DNA of 64,000 nt from Methanoculleus caldifontis (lineage in GTDB: Archaea; Halobacteriota; Methanomicrobia; Methanomicrobiales; Methanoculleaceae): positions 1,054,001 to 1,118,000 of the forward strand of contig NZ_WBKO01000001.1 of assembly GCF_032842345.1 (NCBI RefSeq), given 5' to 3'. The notes below the pieces were generated by a model. That model saw only the letters and a program-made list of their open reading frames with translations. It was not told where the DNA came from and did no database searches. A program made the translations under genes and the position numbers. Shown here piece after piece: positions 25,345-34,362 of this stretch; position 1 is the first letter of the stretch; the number at the start of each line of letters is the position of its first letter.

Positions 25345-26430
25345 ATGCTATTTACCCTGGATATCCCGTGGACCGGCCTGATAACGATCTTTCTCATCCT
25401 CGTCATCGTCATCATCTTCGCCCGGGGCGTTGTCATTGTGCAGCCCTACGAGCAGGGGCTCCAGATCCGGCTGGGGCGCTATGTCGGGAGGCTGAACCCC
25501 GGCTTCCGGTGGGTGGTCCCTCTGATCACGGTGGTCAAGAAACTCGATCTCCGGACGGAGGTGATGGACGTCCCGAAGCAGGAGGTGATCACGAAGGACA
25601 ACTCCCCGACGAACGTAGACGCGATCGTCTACGTCCGGGTGATGGATCCCGAGAAGGCCTTCTTTGAGGTGATGAACTACCGGTCGGCGACGGTGGCGCT
25701 CGCCCAGACGAGCCTGCGAGGGATCATCGGCGATATGGAACTCGACGAGGTCCTTTACAACCGGGACGTCATCAACGCCCGCCTCCGCGATATCCTGGAC
25801 CGGGAGACCGACGCCTGGGGCGTGAAGGTCGAGCGGGTGGAGATCAAGGAGGTCGACCCGGTGGGCGCGGTCAAGCAGGCGATGACCGAGCAGACCGCGG
25901 CCGAGCGGGAGCGGCGTGCCGCGATCCTCCGGGCCGACGGTGAGAAGCGGGCGGCGATCCTCCGGTCGGAGGGTAACCGCCAGAGCATCATCCTGGAGGC
26001 CGAGGGCGAGCGGCAGAGCAAGATCCTGCGGGCCGAGGGCGAGCGGATGTCGCGGATCCTCCAGGCCCAGGGTGAGGCGCAGGGGCTGCGCATCCTCTCG
26101 GTCGGCGCCCGGCCGCTCGATAAGCGGGCGATCACGGTTCTCTCGCTCGACGCCTTGAAGAAGATGGCCGAGGGCCAGGCGACGAAGATCATCTTCCCGT
26201 TCGAGCTCTCAAGCGTCGTCAAACAGGCCGCCGAGTACCTCGGCGCCACGGCCGAGAGCCCGGAGGTTCCCGAAGGCGTCGAACTGCCTCCCGAGGATAT
26301 CCTCGGCGATATCCCGGGCCGGGAGGCGGTTCAGAGCGCGGAGGAGGCGGTAAAGAGCATCGAGACCGACGTCGACGTGGAGATGCAGATGAAGTCGCGG
26401 GATCTGATCGGGAAGGAAGGAGGAGATTGA
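25345..26430 (+). CDS. Stomatin/prohibitin (SPFH) family membrane protein (slipin)
   Basis: The 361-residue product has an N-terminal membrane helix (about 7-28), an SPFH domain (about 30-190; VVIVQPYEQGLQIRLGRYV, NVDAIVYVRV, ALAQTSLRGIIGDMELDEVL) and a long charged region. That region carries about five 10-residue repeats of the AILRAEGER type (about 195-255), which form a coiled coil and drive oligomerisation. An acidic C-terminal tail follows. AAAGGAGG at 25328-25335 inside the nfeD gene is its ribosome-binding site. With NfeD it likely forms a membrane microdomain scaffold; no protease gene is linked. Confidence 0.92.
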   Translation: MLFTLDIPWTGLITIFLILVIVIIFARGVVIVQPYEQGLQIRLGRYVGRLNPGFRWVVPLITVVKKLDLRTEVMDVPKQEVITKDNSPTNVDAIVYVRVMDPEKAFFEVMNYRSATVALAQTSLRGIIGDMELDEVLYNRDVINARLRDILDRETDAWGVKVERVEIKEVDPVGAVKQAMTEQTAAERERRAAILRADGEKRAAILRSEGNRQSIILEAEGERQSKILRAEGERMSRILQAQGEAQGLRILSVGARPLDKRAITVLSLDALKKMAEGQATKIIFPFELSSVVKQAAEYLGATAESPEVPEGVELPPEDILGDIPGREAVQSAEEAVKSIETDVDVEMQMKSRDLIGKEGGD

Positions 26431-26459
26431 GCCTCCTCCCGGACCTGTCCCGCTTTTTT
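26419..26459 (+). terminator. Hairpin and T-run after the stomatin gene
   Basis: The stem GGAGGAG (26419-26425) and CTCCTCC (26433-26439) has a 7-nt loop containing the stop codon. A T6 run follows at 26454-26459. The T-run is the archaeal termination signal, and the hairpin may add to it. Confidence 0.55.
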
Positions 26460-26619
26460 GTCGGTTGAGGGCCGCCCTGCCGTATTTGTGGCCTCTTTAA
26501 CTCCAGGATGCTTTAGATCCGCTAATCGGACCCCTTTATGGCTCGTTCCGGCTATTGCGTGCTGTTCCTTCCCGTGATAAAGCAAAACGGTTATTCCCTC
26601 TCCTGAATAGTAAATTCTT

Positions 26620-27885
26620 ATGAGATCAGTCTCATCAGCATTCATACTCATCATCCTTGCAGCGATCGTCTTTGCCTGCGGGTGCACAGGTACGCAGACT
26701 TCCCCCGCACAGCAGGGCGAAGCGGTTCAGGAGATCGTCGTAGGCGCCCTTCTGCCGCTTTCCGGCGGCTTTGCCGAGGGTGGAGAGGCGAGCCGGGTCG
26801 CCCTCGAGACGGCCGCAGGAGACATCAACGACCACTTCACCGCGTTCGGGTCGGACTACCGTGTCGGGGTGATCATCGAGGACACGAAGACCGATCCCGC
26901 AGTCGCTCTCGAAAAACTGCAGGCGCTCGATAAGCAGGGTGTCAGGATCGTCATCGGGCCCGGCACCAGTGTCGAACTGAACGCAACCCGGACCTACGCC
27001 GACGAGCATGGGATCATCCTGATCAGCACCATGAGTACGGCGCCGTCCCTCGCGATTGCGGGTGACAACGTCTACCGGTTCGTGCCGCCGGACACCTACC
27101 AGGCCGATGCGACGGCATACTGCCTGAAAGAGGAGGGGATAACGGCAATCGTGCCGATCTCGCGCGGCGACATCTGGGGCGACGAGCTGGAGAAACTTGT
27201 TGCGGCGTCGTTTGCGAAGGGCAACGGGACAGTCCTCGACGGAGTCCGGTATGTGCCGGGCGAGAAGGATTATGCCGGTGCTGTGACGGACCTCGATCTG
27301 CAGGTCGGCAGGGCTATCGCGGCGCACGGGAAGGGCAAGGTCGGGGTCTACCTGATCAGCCTCGACGAGGCTGCGGCGATCATGGAGGCGGCCGCAGAGA
27401 CGAAGAACCTCACGGAGGTCCGGTGGTACGGGTGCGACGGCAACGTCCTCCTCGATACTCTCGTGACGGGGGATGCCGGCCGGTTCGCGGCGCAGACGAA
27501 GTTCACCGGCCCGGAGTTCGGACAATATGAACGTGCCGTGGCGAATGCTGCTACCGTCCAGAAGATCCAGAATGCCCTTGGACGGCAGCCCGATGGCTAT
27601 AGTCTGGCCTCCTACGACGCCCTCTGGACCGTAGCCATGACTCGGACGCAGACCGACACCACGGACGTCTCGAAGTTGAAGATCGCCCTCGAATGGGCCG
27701 CAGCGGGGGCCGGGGGCCCCCTGTGCGGGCGGGTGCAGCTGGACGGCGCCGGTGACCTGGCGACCGCGCACTACACATTCTGGTCGGTAGAGGGCGGTGG
27801 TGAAGCCTACCGGTGGGTGCCGGTTGTCCAGTACGATATCTGGTCCGTCCGTGCTCCCCCTGAAATTGAACGCATCGATGCCTGA
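26620..27885 (+). CDS. Periplasmic-binding-protein-like lipoprotein (Leu/Ile/Val-binding type)
   Basis: This 421-residue protein begins with a lipoprotein signal ending in VFACGCTG; acylation would be on Cys19 or Cys21. A Thr/Gln linker follows, then the type 1 periplasmic-binding fold: IVVGALLPLSGGFAEGGEAS, VGVIIEDTKTDPAVALEKL, VRIVIGPGTSVEL and VKK-like C-terminal strands. It resembles the ABC branched-chain amino-acid/amide receptors. No permease or ATPase genes follow, so it is an orphan receptor that could serve a distant transporter or a sensor. No Shine-Dalgarno sequence is evident, and a TATA-like GGTTATTC about 28 nt upstream suggests a leaderless transcript. Confidence 0.85.
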   Translation: MRSVSSAFILIILAAIVFACGCTGTQTSPAQQGEAVQEIVVGALLPLSGGFAEGGEASRVALETAAGDINDHFTAFGSDYRVGVIIEDTKTDPAVALEKLQALDKQGVRIVIGPGTSVELNATRTYADEHGIILISTMSTAPSLAIAGDNVYRFVPPDTYQADATAYCLKEEGITAIVPISRGDIWGDELEKLVAASFAKGNGTVLDGVRYVPGEKDYAGAVTDLDLQVGRAIAAHGKGKVGVYLISLDEAAAIMEAAAETKNLTEVRWYGCDGNVLLDTLVTGDAGRFAAQTKFTGPEFGQYERAVANAATVQKIQNALGRQPDGYSLASYDALWTVAMTRTQTDTTDVSKLKIALEWAAAGAGGPLCGRVQLDGAGDLATAHYTFWSVEGGGEAYRWVPVVQYDIWSVRAPPEIERIDA

Positions 27886-28291
27886 ATACCCGGGTACTCC
27901 CCCGACCCCTTTTTGAAAAGAGATATTTCCGGAGGATCTCTCCGCAGGTTTCAAGTCGGTTCTTCTTCCTGATCCTGCAGGTCTGGGGCTTGAAGGGTGC
28001 ATGGCGGACTCCCGGCTGACCCCTCGTTATCATCTACAACTGCTACCCCGCGAAGCGCGAGCGTAAGCGAGCTTGAATTCCGCAGGTGCGAGGCACGAAG
28101 AGAGGTGTCAACGTCTTCTGTACCGCACTTCGCGTTCTTCGCGGCTTTGCGCGAGTTAATTTTGGGAGGATGATACGGCCTCACGCGAAATGCGATGGAC
28201 GGAACGTCCGGAGCATGAGCACCGAAGGCGCAAAAAAGGGGCTATTGCACCCCGGGGGGTGCAGGTTCCGGCCCGGAGCTCAGGCTGGGTT
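27886..28291. other. 406-base spacer with T-run and repeat element
   Basis: No gene is supported here. A T5 run at 27910-27914 after a C-rich stretch probably terminates the binding-protein gene. The remainder is occupied by repeat copy 4 and its inverted flank. The spacer lies between convergent genes. Confidence 0.55.
28047..28220. repeat. Palindromic intergenic repeat element, copy 4
   Basis: The element begins CCCGCGAAGCGCGAGCGTAA and ends CTTCGCGGCTTTGCGCGAG at 28155, with GCGAGCTTGA and a GAAGAGAG insert inside. From 28180 a second arm, CTCACGCGAAATGCGATGG, continues to ACGTCCGGAGCATGAG. This arm matches, in inverse orientation, the right end of copy 1 (3740-3785) with only a few differences, confirming that the four elements are one family. 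Confidence 0.75.
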
Positions 28292-29623
28292 TCACCCGAT
28301 CGTCATCACGAACCGGAGCGCCGCGACGATCATCGGCATCGTGATGAGGAGGATCAGCATCACCGTCACGAACCCGCTGATCGAGGCGGCAACCCGCTGC
28401 GCATACCGCGACAGGCCCAGGCGGTCGAAGACACGCTCAACTCCTTCTCGCATCATGTAGCCGCCGTCGAGCGGGACGATCGGGATGGCGTTGAACATCC
28501 CGACCAGCAGGTTGAACCACCCGGTCCAGAAGATGAGGTGGACCGTGCCCCAGAAGAAGGGGAACGGCTCCTCCCAGGCGACCTGCTCGGGCGTGTCGGC
28601 GAGGAGGATCGCGAGCTGCTGGGTGTTGCCCTGGATGAAGGCGTCGATCGGGGCTATCGTCAGGTAGAGCGGCGCGAGCAGACCGAGGTTCGCGACGTTC
28701 CCGATATGCTCCTTCACGGCCGGGGCGTTGTAGTAGTAGACCCCCATGAACCCGGAGTCCCGGTCGCCGCCGAGCGCCTCCGGCCACTCGGAGAGCGTGA
28801 GGGTGTAGGTGCTCTCGACGCCGTCTTTTGTGGCTGTCAGCGTGACCGTCTCGCCCGGCCGCGTCCCCTCCATCGCCGCCGAGACCTCTTCCTGGCTCGT
28901 CACGGGAACGCCGTTCACGCCCGTGATGATCGAGTAGCCGGGGATGCCTGCATCGGCAGCCGGGTAGTCCTTGTAGACCCCCTGGACGAGCGGGACGGAG
29001 AGGGGCGTCGCCATCCCGACGAGGAGGAACATCACCACGAAGCAGGCGAGGCCGATGACGATGTTGTTCGTGATTCCGGCGCCGAACATCCGGATCTTCG
29101 GCATCCCCTTCGCCGCTTCGACATCGGCCTCTTCCGGTTCGACGAACGCCCCTATCGGGATGACGGCGATAAGAAGGCCCATGCTCCGCACCCGCATATC
29201 CTCGACCCGTGCGAGGATCGCGTGACCGAACTCGTGGATGACGATCGTGAGCACGAGGCCGATGATGACGGCCGCGGTGACCGGGATCGCCTGGTTGACT
29301 CCGGGTATCGCGAGGATGTTCCGGGGGTCGTAGATCCCGGTCGGCTCCGGGGTATGCACCAGCAGCTGGGGGACCGCGAGGACGAGAGCAAGCGTCATGA
29401 AGGCCGAGACCAGCACCACCATGACGACGCCGAGCGTCGCGTAGATCCTGAGCAGAGGTGTGAATTTCCTGAACCAGTCAAAGAAGCCGACCCGGTCGGT
29501 CTTGATCCCCATGATGGGACCAAAAAACATAATGTGATCGCGAAACAGCCCCCGGTCGCGGATATAATAGGCTATCAGGAGATATGCCGCGACGAGAAGG
29601 AGGAGGATCTGGAGCCAGCTCAT
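28292..29623 (-). CDS. Site-2 protease family (M50) membrane metalloprotease with PDZ domain
   Basis: This protein of about 443 residues is an intramembrane zinc protease. The zinc motif HEFGH (HExxH, near residue 130) sits in a hydrophobic segment. A PDZ domain follows (about 225-305; AADAGIPGYSIITGVNGVPV), and the second active-site motif NAIPIVPLDGG (the NPxPxxDG type with a one-residue shift) is near residue 375. Such enzymes cleave membrane-bound regulators or remnant signal peptides. It stands alone between repeat copy 4 and rnhB. The first in-frame ATG (29623) is used; a GTG lies one codon earlier. Confidence 0.9.
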   Translation of the reverse strand: MSWLQILLLLVAAYLLIAYYIRDRGLFRDHIMFFGPIMGIKTDRVGFFDWFRKFTPLLRIYATLGVVMVVLVSAFMTLALVLAVPQLLVHTPEPTGIYDPRNILAIPGVNQAIPVTAAVIIGLVLTIVIHEFGHAILARVEDMRVRSMGLLIAVIPIGAFVEPEEADVEAAKGMPKIRMFGAGITNNIVIGLACFVVMFLLVGMATPLSVPLVQGVYKDYPAADAGIPGYSIITGVNGVPVTSQEEVSAAMEGTRPGETVTLTATKDGVESTYTLTLSEWPEALGGDRDSGFMGVYYYNAPAVKEHIGNVANLGLLAPLYLTIAPIDAFIQGNTQQLAILLADTPEQVAWEEPFPFFWGTVHLIFWTGWFNLLVGMFNAIPIVPLDGGYMMREGVERVFDRLGLSRYAQRVAASISGFVTVMLILLITMPMIVAALRFVMTIG

Positions 29624-29663
29624 CACTCAGGGTTGGCGCGCGGGAGGCATAAATGCTTCCGGG

Positions 29664-30323
29664 TTATGAAAAATCCCGTATCGTCGTCTGGGAAAGGTTC
29701 GTCACCGTCTTCCAGCTCCGGCGGGCGCAGGGGGGCGGGCTCCCGTACTCGCGGATGTAGGACCGGAGGAACTCGATCGTGACCGGGTCGGAGGGGTAAC
29801 CGCTCCCGATCTTCCCATACTGCTGGCTGAGTTCCCAAATCGCCCGGTCGCGGGTGACCTTGGCGACGATGCTTGCCGCGCCGACGATCTTGTGGCGGGC
29901 GTCCGCGCGGTGCTCGGCGACGATATCGCAGGGGAAGTCGAGATGTCCTGCGACCGTCCGGCCGTAGCGTTCCGCGTTGACGTCGCAGGCATCGAGGTAG
30001 GCCTGCTCGGGGCGGAGCCCCATGAGCGCCTCGGCGTGGAGTTCGGCCACGCACTCGTTCATGCTCATCCGGGTCCGGCAATCGTCGATTCCGGCGGCGT
30101 CGATGGTGACGACGGCTATCGAGAACTCCTTGAAGAGGACCCCGTAGATCTCCTCGCGCTGCTTCGGCCGGAGGACCTTCGAGTCCTTGATGGGGAGGGC
30201 CGCAAGGTCCTCAACCGCCCGGCACCCGACGGCGGCAACCACCATCGGACCGAGGACCGAGCCCTTCCCCGCTTCGTCCACCCCGCAGATCACATTTTCT
30301 GGTTGATTCGCAAGGTATTTCAA
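29664..30323 (-). CDS. rnhB: Ribonuclease HII
   Basis: RNase HII cleaves RNA in RNA-DNA hybrids and at single ribonucleotides. The product of about 219 residues has the catalytic CGVDEAGKGSVLGPMVVAAV (D16, E17), the KDSKVLRPKQRE segment, AYLDACDVN with a further catalytic aspartate, and ASIVAKVTRDRAI. The start is uncertain: TTG at 30323 or GTG at 30293. Neither has a clear ribosome-binding site, and the TTG lies 23 bp from the divergent trkA start, so promoters overlap coding sequence on both sides. Confidence 0.93.
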   Translation of the reverse strand: MKYLANQPENVICGVDEAGKGSVLGPMVVAAVGCRAVEDLAALPIKDSKVLRPKQREEIYGVLFKEFSIAVVTIDAAGIDDCRTRMSMNECVAELHAEALMGLRPEQAYLDACDVNAERYGRTVAGHLDFPCDIVAEHRADARHKIVGAASIVAKVTRDRAIWELSQQYGKIGSGYPSDPVTIEFLRSYIREYGSPPPCARRSWKTVTNLSQTTIRDFS

Positions 30324-30346
30324 TGCCGACGATTGAATCCAGATGG

Positions 30347-31012
30347 ATGTACACCATCATCGTCGGCCTTGGCGGAATCGGCCGGAACCTGACTGCGATC
30401 GCCGTAAATGCCGGAGACTCCGTGGTGGTGATCGACCAGGACGAAGAGCGCGCAAGCGACATCTTAGAGCACTACGACGTCCTCGCCATCACCGGGAACG
30501 CGACTGACAAATCGGTTCTTGAGGATGCGGGGATCGACCGGGCGGACGCCCTGGTCGCCACCACGAGCGACGACGCCGTGAACCTGATGACCTGCTGGCT
30601 CGCGAAGCGCTACGACGTCGGCAACGTCGTCTCGATCGTCAACCAGAAGGAGCACTCGGACCTCTTCAACGAGGTCGGGGTGAGGATCAGCGAGAACCCT
30701 GACGAACTGGTGGCGACCCGGCTCTACTACTGGGCAAAGAGCCCGAATCTCCAGCAGGTCGCCTCGATCCCCGGCGGCACCATCTTCGAGATCGTCGCTG
30801 AGGAGGGTGCGCCCATCATCGACCACGAGATCCGCGACCTCGACGTCCGTGACTTCGTCTTCATCGCCATCCGGCGTGCGGGCGGCGACCTCATCATCCC
30901 GAGCGGCACCGTCCGTATCCGGCCCGGTGACGTCATCACGGTCTTCACAAAAAAAGAGGCTGAGACGGAGACCTTAAAGACGCTCAACAAGCAGCTGATC
31001 CGCTCAGGCTAG
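30347..31012 (+). CDS. trkA: TrkA-type potassium-channel regulatory protein (RCK domains)
   Basis: The product (221 residues from the ATG at 30347) has a TrkA-N/Rossmann NAD-binding domain, [19 protein letters not shown] with the acidic VIDQDEERA at the end of strand 2, and a TrkA-C domain (about 140-221; [18 protein letters not shown] and RPGDVITVF). Such proteins gate Trk/Ktr potassium transporters in response to nucleotides. The membrane subunit is not in this window. An ATG at 30323 would add eight residues before the Rossmann strand and is less likely. The gene ends with a 9-bp convergent overlap with the reductase gene. Confidence 0.9.
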   Translation: MYTIIVGLGGIGRNLTAIAVNAGDSVVVIDQDEERASDILEHYDVLAITGNATDKSVLEDAGIDRADALVATTSDDAVNLMTCWLAKRYDVGNVVSIVNQKEHSDLFNEVGVRISENPDELVATRLYYWAKSPNLQQVASIPGGTIFEIVAEEGAPIIDHEIRDLDVRDFVFIAIRRAGGDLIIPSGTVRIRPGDVITVFTKKEAETETLKTLNKQLIRSG

Positions 31013-32200
31013 CGTGTCCCTGAGCGCTTTGAGCTCAAGGAGCATCTTCGGGTTCCGCTTGATCAGTTCTTTGATGAGTGCCGCGACCGAGAACTCACTG
31101 AAACTGATGCTTGCGATCGAGTCTGCGAGGGTGTTGAGTTTCTTATCGTCGAGCGTGATGAAGTACTCTTTGACCTTGTAGTTCCGCTCGATCGTCGCAC
31201 CCATCTTTGATGCACGCCACTCCGTGTCGTAGGGCATCATGGCCTCCTTCGAGCAGTTGCCCGCCTCGATGCACTTCGAGGCCACCCGGGCGGCGAGCCG
31301 TCCGGTATACAGGGCGTTGCCGATCCCGCCGCCGGTGATGGGGTCGACGACCCTGGCCGCGTCGCCGGCGACGAGAAGGCCGTCAGCGACCGTACAGGGG
31401 AGCGGCCGGCAGACAGGAACCCCGCCCGCGATCAGCTCGATCGTCTTCCCGTTCGGGAAGTTCTTTGCGACGAACTTATCCAGGTAGTCCTTTGCCCGGG
31501 CACCGTCGCGGCTCTTTCTCCCGGTGATGCCGATCCCGACGTTCGCCGTCCGGTCGCCCTTCGGGAAGACCCAGAGGTAGCCTTCGGGCGCGATCTCGTT
31601 ACCCAGGTAGAAGTCCGTCGAGCCCGCGTTGATATCGATATCGGTCATCACATACTGGGCGCAGCTCATCATCTCCCGGAGGGGGACGGTGGTGTCGAGC
31701 CCGGCCCACCGGGCGAACTGCGCTTCCGTGCCGTCGGCGGCGATGACCACCTCGGCCCGGATCTCTGCCGGATTCCCGCACGAGAGGATCTTCGCGCCTT
31801 TGACCGCTCCGTTCTCCATGATCGGCGCGGTCGCCCGGGTCTTGACGATCACGTCCGCCCCGGCCTCGGCGGCCTGCCAGACAAGTTCCCGGTCAAAGAC
31901 CTTCCGGTCGAGGACGTAACCGACCTCGTTTCCGGCCCGGGCCTGATCGAGTTTGATGGCGGTGCCGTTCGGAGCGATGATCCTGGCACTCTCGATATCG
32001 GCGGATATCCAGCAGGGGTCGGGCTTGATGAATTCCTTCAAGAGTTCTTTGCCGATCCCTTCCGCGCACCGGACAGGCGTGCCGATGGCGGGACGCTTCT
32101 CGACGAGGCAGACCGAGTTCCCTGCCTCGGCCGCCGTCTTCGCTGCAAGGGCGCCGGCGGGGCCGCCCCCGATGACGAGGATATCGTAGTTACTCTTCAT
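31004..32200 (-). CDS. Digeranylgeranylglycerophospholipid reductase (geranylgeranyl reductase family)
   Basis: This 398-residue FAD enzyme saturates the isoprenoid chains of archaeal membrane lipids. The N-terminal FAD motif is [20 protein letters not shown]. The family pattern [15 protein letters not shown] (with the conserved cysteine), [12 protein letters not shown] and the [22 protein letters not shown]-binding segment (about 280-298) are all present, and the length is standard. The ATG at 32200 has GGAGG upstream, inside the ferredoxin gene that overlaps it by 11 bp. That ferredoxin is the likely electron donor, since archaeal GGRs use reduced ferredoxin or F420. Confidence 0.92.
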   Translation of the reverse strand: MKSNYDILVIGGGPAGALAAKTAAEAGNSVCLVEKRPAIGTPVRCAEGIGKELLKEFIKPDPCWISADIESARIIAPNGTAIKLDQARAGNEVGYVLDRKVFDRELVWQAAEAGADVIVKTRATAPIMENGAVKGAKILSCGNPAEIRAEVVIAADGTEAQFARWAGLDTTVPLREMMSCAQYVMTDIDINAGSTDFYLGNEIAPEGYLWVFPKGDRTANVGIGITGRKSRDGARAKDYLDKFVAKNFPNGKTIELIAGGVPVCRPLPCTVADGLLVAGDAARVVDPITGGGIGNALYTGRLAARVASKCIEAGNCSKEAMMPYDTEWRASKMGATIERNYKVKEYFITLDDKKLNTLADSIASISFSEFSVAALIKELIKRNPKMLLELKALRDTLA

Positions 32201-32375
32201 GGACGACCTCCAGTGCCCCGAGCGGGCAGGCCCGTGCGCAGATGCCGCAGGCGATGCACTCCCGCTCAAGGCTGAGGTAGGCGTCGATCAGCTCGAGCGC
32301 GTCCTCGGGGCAGACTGCGACGCAGGTGCCGCAGTATCCGCACTTGTCTCGGTTTATCCTGAGCATTGTACTCAT
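32190..32375 (-). CDS. Small 2[4Fe-4S] ferredoxin
   Basis: This 61-residue protein has two complete cluster motifs, [15 protein letters not shown] and [15 protein letters not shown], the CxxCxxCxxxCP pattern twice. It overlaps the start of the geranylgeranyl reductase gene by 11 bp, so it is translationally linked to it and probably feeds it electrons. A second ATG three codons in (32366) is possible. An ATAAAGG element about 25 nt upstream may be its TATA box. Confidence 0.92.
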   Translation of the reverse strand: MSTMLRINRDKCGYCGTCVAVCPEDALELIDAYLSLERECIACGICARACPLGALEVVHEE

Positions 32376-32466
32376 GTTGTTGTTGTCATCGCAAAAACCT
32401 TTATGTTCCCGTTCTCCGCGATATCCGTCTCTTCCTGTCCCGGGGGGAGGGGGAGCGCCCCACTGG

Positions 32467-32478
32467 TCTATTAAATAG
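32467..32478 (+). promoter_or_regulatory. Probable TATA box of the cbi operon
   Basis: TCTATTAAATAG lies about 40 bp upstream of the cbiT ATG. A second AT-rich block, CAAATTTATC, at about 32488-32497 is an alternative. Either would place initiation shortly before or at the cbiT start. Confidence 0.4.
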
Positions 32479-32514
32479 GAGTTAGCACAAATTTATCTGG
32501 GAAATGGGGATGCC

Positions 32515-33045
32515 ATGGGACTGAAGGGTGGACCTACGCAGGACGAGGTCATGGCCGTATCGCTCGCAAAACTCGGCATTCGCCCGGGCGACCGGGTGGC
32601 CGACGTCGGGTGCGGGACCGGGAAGGTCGCCGTCGCCGCTGCACGGACGGCGGAACGGGTCTACGCGATCGACCGCCGGCCGGAGGCGATCGCCTGCGCC
32701 AGGCAGGAGGCGGCCGCCGCCGGTGCCGGAAACATCGAGTTCTTCGAGGGCGACGCGGTGGACGTTCTCCGCGATATCGACCGGCTCGACGCCGCTTTCG
32801 TCGGGGGGTCCCGCCGCCTGCCGGAGGTCCTCGACCTCCTCGCCGGGAAGGTGCAGGGAAGGATCGTCGTGAACGCGGTGATGGTCGGGACGCTTCATGA
32901 GGCGATAGCAAGTATGCAGCGTCTCGGCATCTTCGTCGAGGCCGTCCACCTCCAGGTCTCCCGGTCAGCCGGCATCGCCGGCGGGATGATGTTCAAGCCC
33001 ATCAACCCGGTCTACGTCATCGTCGGGGGTGCCGGATGCTCGTAG
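32515..33045 (+). CDS. cbiT: Cobalt-precorrin-6B C15-methyltransferase (decarboxylating)
   Basis: CbiT methylates C15 and decarboxylates the C12 acetate during anaerobic corrin synthesis. The 176-residue product is a class I SAM methyltransferase with motif I VADVGCGTGKVAVAAA (about 29-44), the acidic AIDRRPEAIACARQ and the family start GGPTQDEVMAVSLAKLGI. The length and order match archaeal CbiT. It opens the cbiTLFGHCDE operon, in which each gene overlaps the next by a few to about 30 nt. Confidence 0.93.
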   Translation: MGLKGGPTQDEVMAVSLAKLGIRPGDRVADVGCGTGKVAVAAARTAERVYAIDRRPEAIACARQEAAAAGAGNIEFFEGDAVDVLRDIDRLDAAFVGGSRRLPEVLDLLAGKVQGRIVVNAVMVGTLHEAIASMQRLGIFVEAVHLQVSRSAGIAGGMMFKPINPVYVIVGGAGCS

Positions 33046-33653
33046 GCGTGGGGCTCGGCCCCGGCGACCCGGAACTCCTGACCCTTCGTGCGGTCAGGCT
33101 TCTCGCCGAGGCAACGGCGGTCTTCGTCCCCGGAAACATGGCCTACGACCTGGTGCGGCCCTACCGGCCCGACGCCACGGTCCTCAGGTTCCCGATGACG
33201 AACGACGAGGCCTACATCAGAAGATGCCTCGAAGAGAACGCCGACCGGATCGCGCCGTGCGCCTTGAACGGCCTTGCGGTCTTTGGGATCATCGGGGACC
33301 CGAACTTCTACTCGACATTCTCGCGGCTCTGCGAGGTGATCGCCGCCCGCTACCCGGAGATCACGTTTGCGACCGAGCCGGGTATCAGTTCGATCACCGC
33401 GTTCGCCTCGGTGGCAAACGTCCCGGTGGCAGGCGGATTCTTCGTCTCGGACGGGAACGGGCCGGAATCAAGGATCTTCATGAAGGTGAGGAAGCCCGCG
33501 GCGCTTGCGGCCGACCTCAAGGGAGAGGGCTACTCGGAGTTCGTCCTCGTGGAGCGGATGTTCATGCCGGAGCAGCGGGTCTACCGGGATGACGACCTTC
33601 CCGAGGAGAGCGACTACTTCTCGATCCTCTTTGCGAGGCGGTCCCGTGCATAA
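33036..33653 (+). CDS. cbiL: Cobalt-precorrin-2 C20-methyltransferase
   Basis: This SAM-dependent enzyme of the tetrapyrrole methylase fold adds the C20 methyl group. The 205-residue product shows the N-terminal VGVGLGPGDPELLTLRAV, the SAM-loop GIIGDPNFYSTFSRL and ATEPGISSITAFASVANVP, typical of CbiL/CobI. The start overlaps the cbiT end by 10 nt. The C-terminus (about 170-205) is short but within the family range. Confidence 0.9.
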   Translation: MLVGVGLGPGDPELLTLRAVRLLAEATAVFVPGNMAYDLVRPYRPDATVLRFPMTNDEAYIRRCLEENADRIAPCALNGLAVFGIIGDPNFYSTFSRLCEVIAARYPEITFATEPGISSITAFASVANVPVAGGFFVSDGNGPESRIFMKVRKPAALAADLKGEGYSEFVLVERMFMPEQRVYRDDDLPEESDYFSILFARRSRA

Positions 33654-34362
33654 GTTCTACATCGTGGGCGCCGGGCCGGGAGCGCCCGATCTCATCACCG
33701 TCCGGGGGATGGACCTCCTCCGGCGGGCGGACGTCCTCATCTACGCCGGGTCGCTCGTGAACCCAGCGCTCGTCGAGGAGTCCGGCGCGGGCATAAAACT
33801 CGACAGCTGGAAGATGGCGCTTCCCGAGATCGTCGGCGCGATTGAGGAAAACGTCCGGGCCGGAAAACTCGTCGTCCGGCTCCACTCGGGCGACCCGGCC
33901 CTCTACGGCGCGATCGTCGAGCAGATGGCGGAGCTCGACCGGCGCGGGATCGAGGCCGAGATCGTCCCCGGCGTCTCGTCGCTCTTTGCGGCGGCTGCGG
34001 CCCTCAAGACCCAGTTCACGCTCCGCGACGTCTCCGAGAGCCTGATCGTCACCCGCCCGGCAGGGGCGACGCTTGAACGCGATCTGATCCCCGAGTTCTC
34101 GCGGCTCGGCCAGACGATGGTGGTCTTCCTCGGCACCGAGCTGATGGAGGAGGTCCTCGCCCGGGTGGAGTGCCCACCCGAGACCCCGGCGGCGGTCGTC
34201 TACCACGCTTCCTGGCCCGACCAGAAGGTCGTCCGGGGGACGGTGGCGGATATCGCAGAGAAGGCTCGTGCTGCCGGGATCGAGCGGACGGCGCTGATCG
34301 TGATCGGGAAGGCGGTCGAGGGAGCGGCCTCAGGGTTCGGGAGGTCGGTCCTCTACTCATGA
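33646..34362 (+). CDS. cbiF: Cobalt-precorrin-4 C11-methyltransferase
   Basis: CbiF/CobM transfers the C11 methyl group. The 238-residue protein has the tetrapyrrole methylase features FYIVGAGPGAPDLITVRG, LIYAGSLVNPALVE (family-specific), LHSGDPALYGAIVEQM and VPGVSSLFAAAAAL. The GTG at 33646, eight bases before the cbiL stop codon, is the start because the fold begins there and upstream sequence is cbiL in another frame. Confidence 0.93.
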   Translation: MHKFYIVGAGPGAPDLITVRGMDLLRRADVLIYAGSLVNPALVEESGAGIKLDSWKMALPEIVGAIEENVRAGKLVVRLHSGDPALYGAIVEQMAELDRRGIEAEIVPGVSSLFAAAAALKTQFTLRDVSESLIVTRPAGATLERDLIPEFSRLGQTMVVFLGTELMEEVLARVECPPETPAAVVYHASWPDQKVVRGTVADIAEKARAAGIERTALIVIGKAVEGAASGFGRSVLYS

